From a virus: a stretch of 20,294 nucleotides of DNA. This document shows positions 15,024 through 20,294 of the stretch, one piece after another. The first letter of the stretch is position 1. Each line of letters begins with the position of its first letter. Below the pieces are notes generated by a model. It was given only the letters and a program-made list of their open reading frames with translations. It did not search any database and was not told where the DNA came from. The DNA lies in IMG/VR virus record IMGVR_UViG_3300020205_001466, positions 1 through 20,294 of that record. One strand, 5' to 3'. The position numbers and the translations under genes were made by a program.

Positions 15024-15280
15024 AGTGTTTTGCCTACTAGTTCAAGAATATGATTAAGTTCGTCATGATCTTTATTAGTTTGTCCTAAACTTGCTTTGTG
15101 GGCAATTTTGATTGCTTTTTTCAAAGTACTTGCTTTAATTTCCATTTCTTCAGCAACTGCTTTGACTGTATCGGACAATCCTCCGTTGAGGGTTTCAATT
15201 TCATTCAATACATTCATTCCCTCATTTACCAACTGGGTAAGTTTAATTTTTTCTGCGCCACTAAAAATTCTATCACTCAT
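15020..15280 (-). CDS. dsbA: DsbA-like dsDNA-binding protein
   Basis: 86 aa, the length of T4 DsbA (89), a small double-stranded-DNA-binding protein that assists late transcription. Helical throughout; the segment TVKAVAEEMEIKASTLKKAI and then KIAHKASLGQ matches the pattern I know from DsbA-like proteins of T4-related phages, a helix-turn-helix-like region of KPS.LKKA type. It leads the dsbA-polymerase pair behind a strong promoter and AAGGAG. Family call rests on remembered similarity and length. Confidence 0.7.
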   Translation of the reverse strand: MSDRIFSGAEKIKLTQLVNEGMNVLNEIETLNGGLSDTVKAVAEEMEIKASTLKKAIKIAHKASLGQTNKDHDELNHILELVGKTL

Positions 15281-15303
15281 TAAAATCTCCTTGTTAATGA
15301 TAG

Positions 15304-15332
15304 ATTATACAGTAGTAGAATCGTAAAGTCAA
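15304..15332 (-). promoter_or_regulatory. sigma70-like promoter upstream of dsbA-polymerase
   Basis: On the minus strand: TTGACT (15332-15327), exactly 17 bases, TATAAT (15309-15304), with AAGGAG and ATG following. The same -35 and spacing occur before the clamp gene. Confidence 0.85.
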
Positions 15333-15339
15333 TTAGTTT

Positions 15340-15360
15340 GTTTACCATAATATGGTAAAC
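15340..15360. promoter_or_regulatory. 9-bp perfect palindrome just upstream of the dsbA promoter
   Basis: Arms GTTTACCAT and ATGGTAAAC with a 3-base centre AAT. It ends 8 bases from the -35 box on the dsbA side and lies 24 bases below the metallopeptidase stop. There is no following T run on either strand, so an operator or an mRNA 3'-end-stabilising hairpin is likelier than a rho-independent terminator. Confidence 0.6.
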
Positions 15361-15383
15361 CTGGCTTAATATATTATTTCAAT

Positions 15384-15956
15384 TTATTGAAAAATATTAT
15401 GATGTTGTTCGCCGTAAATTTTAATATATTTTCCGGCCATTAAATCTGCTAAGGCTTCAATTGGGCTACCCGGATAACTAGAGCCCGGGGTAATCATATT
15501 CAATTCACCTTGCCGTACGTGAACCAATTCATGAAACACAGTGCGTAAAATATCTACTAAATTGCGATTTTTTGCATAAACCCATATATTATTTTCACCG
15601 GGAACATGCCCGCCAGTATGGTGATTATTTTGTGCTTCTTCAGTATCCATACTTAATTCTATGTACGGTTTAGTTTTAATTTTTAATTTTTGACAAGCCC
15701 AATTGCAAAACTTATCTACTTCGTCTTGAATATCTAATGATGTATTTTCATCCAATTTGCTTTTAATCCAATCGTCCGGTGATCGATGATATTTTTTAAT
15801 AAACAAATCATGCAATGCTTTACCAGTAATACTATGTCTTTTTGCTACAGTTGACATTAATCTATCAATAGTATCATAATCATGTTTATCCAAAGATGGC
15901 AATTTTTTAGCCAATTCAGTTGCAGGAGATTCAATAATAAATTCAGTATAACGCAT
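15384..15956 (-). CDS. HExxH zinc metallopeptidase with capsid-targeting-like leader
   Basis: 190 aa. The leader MRYTEFIIES is the shared N-terminus of this operon. The catalytic region reads VFHELVHVRQGE (140-151) with H142, E143 and H146; PIEALADLMAG (165-175) offers E167 as the third zinc ligand, a gluzincin-like arrangement. The segment before it, IWVYAKNRNLVDILRT, is typical of phage-encoded small peptidases. No signal peptide is seen. Its start shares a base with the end of a 40-aa ORF (TAATG). As the last gene of the cargo-like operon it could act in the prohead or in the infected cell; which one is inference. Confidence 0.83.
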   Translation of the reverse strand: MRYTEFIIESPATELAKKLPSLDKHDYDTIDRLMSTVAKRHSITGKALHDLFIKKYHRSPDDWIKSKLDENTSLDIQDEVDKFCNWACQKLKIKTKPYIELSMDTEEAQNNHHTGGHVPGENNIWVYAKNRNLVDILRTVFHELVHVRQGELNMITPGSSYPGSPIEALADLMAGKYIKIYGEQHHNIFQ

Positions 15957-16078
15957 TATGTATTTATCAAATTAATGCTCACTTTATACTTCCCAGTAGC
16001 GAATTGGGTTATATAGGCAGCAGCCGCCTCACACTTACAGTAACTAGTACTGGTCCTAAGGGTGTTCTTATAAGTCAT
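15956..16078 (-). CDS. possible mini-protein, 40 aa
   Basis: An ORF translated by hand from the 129-base gap: MTYKNTLRTSTSYCKCEAA, two more Ala, then YITQFATGKYKVSINLINT. It starts 7 bases after the kinase-like gene and its TAA shares a base with the metallopeptidase ATG, which favours a real gene. Against it: no Shine-Dalgarno is visible and it lacks the MRxxEF leader of its neighbours. The DNA is more GC-rich near GGCGGCTGCTGCC than its surroundings. Confidence 0.42.
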   Translation of the reverse strand: MTYKNTLRTSTSYCKCEAAAAYITQFATGKYKVSINLINT

Positions 16079-16085
16079 ATATATA

Positions 16086-17135
16086 TTAGGATGTACCTTC
16101 ACTAAACCACGGATCAATTATTACTGGTTGTCCGTTATGTCTTTGCATAACGTTTGCGGTATGCAAATCCCATCCAAATTTGTTGATTTTGCCGGTGTTA
16201 TATAATATTTGCATTACAGTATATAGTTGTTTGTATATAGCATATGTTTTTTTACTTGCAGGATTTTCTAGTAGACTTTGCCATGTTCTAGCAAATGTGT
16301 TAGCATATTTTGGGCTGTATATCTCCCATGTTTTTGGTTCTGCTAGTTCACGATCTATTGTTTCCCATGGTGTTAGTGTGCTAGTATAATCACTCAGTAA
16401 CCAAATTAAACCCTCAACAAATGAATCTGTTTGTATGGGAGATAATTTTTCCATCTCAATTTGAGTATAATCTTTGCCATTGATATCAATAGTATTTACT
16501 TCATTGAATCTTGGGACACACGCTAAATCTTGATGTGCAATTGAAAATTCATAAAATCTACGAAACACTTGTTCTGCGTTACTACCTGCATCTTCTGGCA
16601 TCAATATCTTGATCACATGACTATCATCTTTGGCAAAGACAGTGGCATCAGCGCCGCTGCCAACATGATGATATCCAGCGGCTCTTAGTTGATTTGATAT
16701 TTCTCTAGCGTTTGGAGTGTCTGTTTCTGCTTCATCGATTGGTTCTTCTTCTAATTCAGATAAATCAACATAATTGATAGGTACACCCTTAATTGCAGCG
16801 GCTAATGCACGATGATTACCATCGATGATTCTATTGTTAGCAACAACTATTATTTTGCTTACTAGTGCCGGATCATTAGTATATGATTGTACAATCTCTT
16901 GCTGATCATCATCTAGCATATCAGTTATGTCATCAACATGTTCTGCACGATATTGACTGAGTAACATAATCAATACTTTATGTTTTGCCATTGTTTCAAC
17001 TGTCAACGGCTGATCAAATTCACTAGATGATACATAGTCCCAAAATTCTTCATCACGCTCTGGATAGTTACCACCGTATAGTTGTTTTAAGGTAGTTTGT
17101 TGCGAACTCTCAGTGATAAATTCTTTTGCTCTCAT
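16086..17135 (-). CDS. ParB-like / protein-kinase-like fusion with capsid-targeting-like leader
   Basis: 349 aa in three parts. Residues 1-10 (MRAKEFITES) are the shared leader. Residues about 40-125 hold IIVVANNRIIDGNHRALAAA, the DGNHR-type signature of ParB/sulfiredoxin-like domains. Residues about 140-345 look kinase-like: HVGSGADATVFA (157-168) as glycine loop, VIKIL with K176, IEMEKL hinge, GWDLHTANVM with D323 and N328 as catalytic loop, and IIDPWF with D341 in place of DFG. The HxD His is replaced by Trp, so it is closer to atypical small-molecule or HipA/aminoglycoside-type kinases. The ATG overlaps the stop of the upstream gene (ATGA). Substrate unknown; a host-directed effector is plausible. 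Confidence 0.75.
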   Translation of the reverse strand: MRAKEFITESSQQTTLKQLYGGNYPERDEEFWDYVSSSEFDQPLTVETMAKHKVLIMLLSQYRAEHVDDITDMLDDDQQEIVQSYTNDPALVSKIIVVANNRIIDGNHRALAAAIKGVPINYVDLSELEEEPIDEAETDTPNAREISNQLRAAGYHHVGSGADATVFAKDDSHVIKILMPEDAGSNAEQVFRRFYEFSIAHQDLACVPRFNEVNTIDINGKDYTQIEMEKLSPIQTDSFVEGLIWLLSDYTSTLTPWETIDRELAEPKTWEIYSPKYANTFARTWQSLLENPASKKTYAIYKQLYTVMQILYNTGKINKFGWDLHTANVMQRHNGQPVIIDPWFSEGTS

Positions 17136-17827
17136 CTGTGTTCATCCCTTGACGGATCATACAGTTGATGATCAGGTCCATATTGACTTCTTGCTCTAAC
17201 AGGAACATTGTGTTGTGTCCGTTGATATCCTAAGTCTTGCTTGACTTCTGTTCGCGGATCACGCAATACAGCATCCCACGTTGCTTTCATTGTGGGATTT
17301 TTGAACCAATTGTTTTGCATCAACTGATCATCAACAGATACATCATAATGCTGATCTGGATCATCACCGGGTTTGTAGCTATAGCGATACATAGGATGTT
17401 CACCTGGCGGGGTTGGCTTTACGGTGCGCTTTTTAGGCAACCATATTTGAATCTTTTTCACATACTTTCTAAATGGTTTTAATCCACCTTTGATCATGGT
17501 TTCAAATCTATCTGTATCAAGAGAATCATCGCGGCGTTGAAATTCATCACTGGAACTTTCTGGTGGTTCACCTTTGAACCAATCCGTGCCGGGCATTCTT
17601 CTACGTCCTATGTCTCTACGCAGTTGGTCCTGATCTAAAGTGAATATGACACCATCACTATTAAAGTTTTTCAAATAACCCAATGCATAGTTATAGTTGC
17701 GAGTTGTGCTAACGTTACCGCCAAGCCCCATGACATCATTGTGCCACATTTGTAACATACTAGGTATGTTAGTGACATGATATAAGTCGGCTTCTTGCCA
17801 TTCGTTTAGGAATTCTTTTGCTCTCAT
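17132..17827 (-). CDS. putative ADP-ribosyltransferase-like protein with capsid-targeting-like leader
   Basis: 231 aa. After the leader MRAKEFLNEW comes DLYHVTNIPSMLQMW with H17, GNVSTTRNYNYALGYL (38-53) and VIFTLDQDQL (60-69). DRFETMIKGGLKPFRKYVKK (106-125) then offers E109. This order (YHxT; ST-R with Tyr; a strand; Glu before a KYVKKI strand) resembles the H-Y-E branch of ADP-ribosyltransferase folds. T4 packs an ADP-ribosyltransferase (Alt) in its head, so the context fits. The C-terminal 80 residues are polar and Pro/Asp/Arg-rich with no motif. Family call is tentative; the ORF itself is secure. Confidence 0.6.
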   Translation of the reverse strand: MRAKEFLNEWQEADLYHVTNIPSMLQMWHNDVMGLGGNVSTTRNYNYALGYLKNFNSDGVIFTLDQDQLRRDIGRRRMPGTDWFKGEPPESSSDEFQRRDDSLDTDRFETMIKGGLKPFRKYVKKIQIWLPKKRTVKPTPPGEHPMYRYSYKPGDDPDQHYDVSVDDQLMQNNWFKNPTMKATWDAVLRDPRTEVKQDLGYQRTQHNVPVRARSQYGPDHQLYDPSRDEHR

Positions 17828-17830
17828 AGT

Positions 17831-18292
17831 TCAAATCTCAAATAAGGGACCAGTGACCCACCTACCTGTTTCACTGAATACTCCACGATTTAGCTGCTTC
17901 ATCATCTCAGGTGTAATAAACCTACTACGATGAGCATTCTTAAAAAATATATTGACCGGAATTGGGTCATCACCGTGTAGTTTAATCCAATTAGTCATAC
18001 GATTTCTGCCTTCATGTGATGTGACTCTAGCATCTTCCTTAAAATCACCCGTCTCCCATTCAATTGGGTCTTTTATATGGAGTACAGGGTATGCAATTTT
18101 TCCGCCAGCTTGCATATGCTTGACTACATCAGAATTTACTCCGCTGTCAGATAATGGACTAGCTAGACGCAAGAATATGCTTGGCTTCATCTTCATTTGA
18201 ATACCAAAGTAATCTACATCAGTGGCCATGGGAGTTTCTCCCCAGCCTCTAGGGTCTAATTCTGCTTCAGTAACAAATTCTTGTGCTCTCAT
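17831..18292 (-). CDS. small ParB-like-fold candidate with capsid-targeting-like leader
   Basis: 153 aa from the ATG at 18292, chosen because it overlaps the upstream TGA (ATGA) and gives the shared leader MRAQEFVTEA; an ATG at 18304 would add MGTQ. The middle has SHEGRNRMTNWIKLHGDDP followed by IPVNI. This resembles the D/EGRHR-x-A...G...IPV pattern of ParB/sulfiredoxin-like domains, also seen in the kinase-like gene two positions on. There is no HTH or known nuclease motif. Function unknown. Confidence 0.62.
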   Translation of the reverse strand: MRAQEFVTEAELDPRGWGETPMATDVDYFGIQMKMKPSIFLRLASPLSDSGVNSDVVKHMQAGGKIAYPVLHIKDPIEWETGDFKEDARVTSHEGRNRMTNWIKLHGDDPIPVNIFFKNAHRSRFITPEMMKQLNRGVFSETGRWVTGPLFEI

Positions 18293-18723
18293 TTGGGTTC
18301 CCATTGCATGTGCTTACTGCCCTTGACAGCAGGAGCGAAACCTTGACCTCGATAGAACTTGGTTAGTTTACTTTGACTTACTTGTCCTTTGTCCCAGGGG
18401 TATAGCGTTAGACTTATGCCATCTTCGCGGGCCATAGCCTGTAATTCTTGCATGGCACGTGAACCGACTCCTTGTCGTAAAGGATATGCTTGAAACCATT
18501 TGACTTCAACTGCACCGCGTTTACTAAAGCTAGGTATCAGTTCAAACATGGCAAACTGTTGATCATCACCTGACCCCCAAACCATGACATGGTTGTTTTG
18601 CATGGTGTAAGGATACTTTTGATAGACTCGTTCAATCCAGGCTTTAGCCTGACCATTATCAAGTGGTCGTAGTTTTAACCTGACTGGTTCGTTGTTTTCG
18701 AATAAAAACTCAGTTGCTCTCAT
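18289..18723 (-). CDS. GNAT family N-acetyltransferase with capsid-targeting-like leader
   Basis: 144 aa, standard GNAT length. After the leader MRATEFLFEN there is a beta strand with VEVKWFQAYPLRQGVGSRAM: RQGVGS is the acetyl-CoA pyrophosphate-binding motif A. It is followed by the helix ELQAMAREDG and the C-terminal motif KLTKFYRGQGF (motif B, Y-x-x-x-GF). It transfers an acyl group to an amine; the target is unknown. It begins one base after the stop of the GVAEG protein and ends in an ATGA overlap. Confidence 0.85.
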   Translation of the reverse strand: MRATEFLFENNEPVRLKLRPLDNGQAKAWIERVYQKYPYTMQNNHVMVWGSGDDQQFAMFELIPSFSKRGAVEVKWFQAYPLRQGVGSRAMQELQAMAREDGISLTLYPWDKGQVSQSKLTKFYRGQGFAPAVKGSKHMQWEPK

Positions 18724-18724
18724 T

Positions 18725-20294
18725 TTATTTCATGCCTTCCGCCACACCTTGCTTACCCTGACTCATTCTGTATAAAGTATTCAACTCATCCATCAGAACC
18801 TTGCCTGCTTGTTTAACATCACCGGTATGTTTCATAACTATATAAGCAGTATCAACAGCACTTAACATTTGTTCTTTGCTGGGGATCCACCCTTTACCAA
18901 TATTGACAAAAAGTTTCATAATTTGCGGCAAGGTCTTTATTAAATGTGCTCGGTATGCTTCTGCTTTATCGTCCTGGCCTTCCGCCACACCTTGCTTAAT
19001 AGGTAGTAGTTTTAAAACTCTTGTTCTATATCTTTGATTTGGTGCTATTGGTTTTGTTGTGTCTTTTTTATTTCTATCAACATATATAGGTTGATTTTGA
19101 TTTACTACTGGACCCTTGTCAGTCATTGACAAGGGTAAATTTTTGTTAGTTTTTTGATCGTATCCAACAATTCTTTCCGGGTATTGTTGAATAAGTTTGT
19201 CCCATATTCCTAAACGACTTGCATCAGTTTGTGTGGTATCACTATATATCGGTACACCTAAAATATCACTGACATTTAAATATGCTTTTTGTGCTAGGCC
19301 CTTGCCACGGCCGGCTACTTCAGTAGCAACAGTACCGGATTTATATCCATCAAGGAATTTACTTAACCCAATATATAACACAGGGTTTCCATCTTGTAAT
19401 ATGATATATCGCAGTAAATCTTCATTGGCTTTGAAAATTATTACATTACTATCTCTATAAAGTACAGGCGACTTTTTTTCTACTGCATCATTGTAGGCCC
19501 AAGTGGTCATTCCTTGACTACTATCTTTAGTAGGCGGCATTTTATAAATTTCGTTTAAGGAGCCTTCCGCCACACCTTGCTCGCCGCTTATTCTTTTCAG
19601 CAAACTCACCGCATACACTAACTGCTGACCAAGTTCTTTTCTTTCATCTGATCCTGGTTTAGCATTGCTATTTTTCTGTATATTCTTCACCAATGTTTCA
19701 GCACCATGTGCCATTCGTGCTAAATCACCATTAGACTGTTTGCCAACCAATTGATTTAAAAATCCACGCTTGCTTCCGGCTTGTTGGGCTGCACCAACCA
19801 GTGCCTTGACGATTTTGTTTATCTGCTCAAGAGTTGCTCTATTACCTACTGTAACAAACTCATTGTGTCTTGTTTCCCATTCCGAGCCTTCCGCCACACC
19901 TTTTGGGCCAAAAGAATCAAAATGGTCTTGTGCTTGTTTTTTAGAACTATATCTGTGAATCTCACCTGTTGGGCTTGTAACTTTCCACTCAATATGGTCA
20001 TTTGTTCTTCCCGAAGGATTATTGTCCTTTTCAATCTTTGGAGTGGTCTTTACAACCGGTCTAATATACTTTTTATATTTGTCTAAATCACTTTCTGCCA
20101 CACCTTGCTCTACTGTATCTCTATAAGGTCTTACCCATTCAAATCTTGTGTCAGCTGGAATCCATTTGATACCCAGCCCGCTGTTGCCTTTGCCCGGATC
20201 AGTATCTACCAGCAACCAGTTTTTTTCATCACTGAATGGCACAGTGTGTGCTTTCTTCAAGATGCGAATAATTTTGCCCGAGTCTGCAATCTTG
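18725..20294 (-). CDS. modular GVAEG-repeat protein with a GNAT-like module (5' end outside window)
   Basis: The frame is open to the window edge; a TTG at 20260 exists, but 11 further in-frame codons without stop precede it, so the true start is probably outside. At least 522 residues are visible. The five GVAE(G/S) peptides divide it into modules of about 63, 63, 103, 190 and 76 residues, then the C-terminal GMK. The fourth module has EVAGRGKGLAQKAYLNV and YSDTTQTDASRLGIWDKL, resembling GNAT-like acyltransferases of phages. The third and fifth are helical bundles; the second has EWKVTSPTGEIHRYSSKKQA. No signal peptide or membrane span. It may be a scaffold, internal head or effector polyprotein cut at the repeats; that is inference. 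Confidence 0.78.
   Translation of the reverse strand, partial: KIADSGKIIRILKKAHTVPFSDEKNWLLVDTDPGKGNSGLGIKWIPADTRFEWVRPYRDTVEQGVAESDLDKYKKYIRPVVKTTPKIEKDNNPSGRTNDHIEWKVTSPTGEIHRYSSKKQAQDHFDSFGPKGVAEGSEWETRHNEFVTVGNRATLEQINKIVKALVGAAQQAGSKRGFLNQLVGKQSNGDLARMAHGAETLVKNIQKNSNAKPGSDERKELGQQLVYAVSLLKRISGEQGVAEGSLNEIYKMPPTKDSSQGMTTWAYNDAVEKKSPVLYRDSNVIIFKANEDLLRYIILQDGNPVLYIGLSKFLDGYKSGTVATEVAGRGKGLAQKAYLNVSDILGVPIYSDTTQTDASRLGIWDKLIQQYPERIVGYDQKTNKNLPLSMTDKGPVVNQNQPIYVDRNKKDTTKPIAPNQRYRTRVLKLLPIKQGVAEGQDDKAEAYRAHLIKTLPQIMKLFVNIGKGWIPSKEQMLSAVDTAYIVMKHTGDVKQAGKVLMDELNTLYRMSQGKQGVAEGMK
18734..18755 (-). repeat. GVAEG repeat copy at the protein C-terminus
   Basis: Core at 18737-18750 is identical to the other copies; it encodes KQGVAEG directly before MK-stop. 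The match to the next copy (18977-18998) extends over 22 bases. Confidence 0.88.
18977..18998 (-). repeat. GVAEG repeat copy between GNAT-like and last helical module
   Basis: Encodes KQGVAEG followed by QDDKAEAY. Core at 18980-18993, all four GVAE codons the same as in the other exact copies. Confidence 0.88.
19562..19582 (-). repeat. GVAEG repeat copy before the GNAT-like module
   Basis: Encodes EQGVAEGS; core at 19565-19578 identical, with AGCAAGG also shared on its 5' side. Confidence 0.88.
19886..19902 (-). repeat. GVAEG repeat copy after the second module
   Basis: Encodes KGVAEGS; the core at 19889-19902 is identical, but the preceding CAA (Gln) codon is AAA, so identity stops at the left edge. 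Confidence 0.85.
20093..20109 (-). repeat. GVAES repeat copy, diverged
   Basis: One base differs in the core (GCA for GCG) and the last residue is Ser, giving EQGVAES. This looks like an older copy; the AGCAAGGTGTGGC part is unchanged. Confidence 0.82.

Noticed and set aside
15956-15966. T4 late promoter (TATAAATA-like, read GATAAATAC) before the metallopeptidase
   Set aside because: A start from it would fall at or inside the ATG, and the bases are explained as the end of a possible small ORF.
18725-20260. TTG at 20260 as the real start of the GVAEG protein
   Set aside because: The frame stays open to the window edge, there is no ribosome-binding site before the TTG, and the upstream residues look like continued protein.
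1-20294. Integrated prophage, attachment sites, tRNA or CRISPR array
   Set aside because: No host genes, integrase, tRNA-like cloverleaf or regularly spaced repeats were seen; the GVAEG repeats are in frame and irregularly spaced.

Overview
The window looks like part of an AT-rich genome of a tailed phage related to T4 (myovirus-type, Caudoviricetes). The best evidence is a full-length family B DNA polymerase of the gp43 type (904 aa) next to a gp45-type sliding clamp and a DsbA-like protein. Genes are densely packed with ATGA or TAATG start/stop overlaps, and many are small. No host genes, rRNA, tRNA, CRISPR array or insertion sequence was seen. All genes but one are on the minus strand. The exception is the 3' end of a plus-strand gene at 1-138, which converges on the last minus-strand gene so that the two stop codons overlap in one TTAA.

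Right part (20294 down to about 15384, read in the transcribed direction): an operon of unusual proteins. First is a modular protein, open at the window edge, whose segments are separated by a recurring peptide QGVAEG encoded by an almost invariant short DNA repeat. Then come a GNAT acetyltransferase, a small ParB-like-fold candidate, a putative ADP-ribosyltransferase-like protein, a fusion of a ParB-like segment with a kinase-like domain, a possible 40-aa protein, and a HExxH metallopeptidase. Five of these proteins start with the same leader, M-R-x-x-E-F-(I/L/V)-x-E. This resembles the capsid-targeting sequence of T4 internal head proteins, which the prohead protease removes after Glu. I infer that this operon encodes capsid cargo delivered with the DNA, and that the VAE-G repeats may also be protease sites.

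Middle part (15280-11092): dsbA-like gene, DNA polymerase and sliding clamp, with two strong sigma70-like promoters (TTGACT-17-TATAAT), then a small virion-like protein.

Left part (11095-135): a 7-deazaguanine DNA-modification set spread through a long operon: DpdA-like transglycosylase, a possible extra T-fold protein, FolE, QueD and QueE. QueC is absent from the window, so the modified base could be the 7-carboxy form or preQ0-derived, depending on what lies outside. Among these are sugar genes: two GT-B glycosyltransferases, a NagB-like deaminase, a TagD-like cytidylyltransferase and a GalE-like epimerase. There are also an Hc1-like histone H1-type protein, several unknown small proteins and two single-membrane-span mini-proteins. 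Two further extended -10 promoters precede queD and queE. The sugar genes could build a phage-specific glycan on DNA, virion or host surface; the sequence does not say which.
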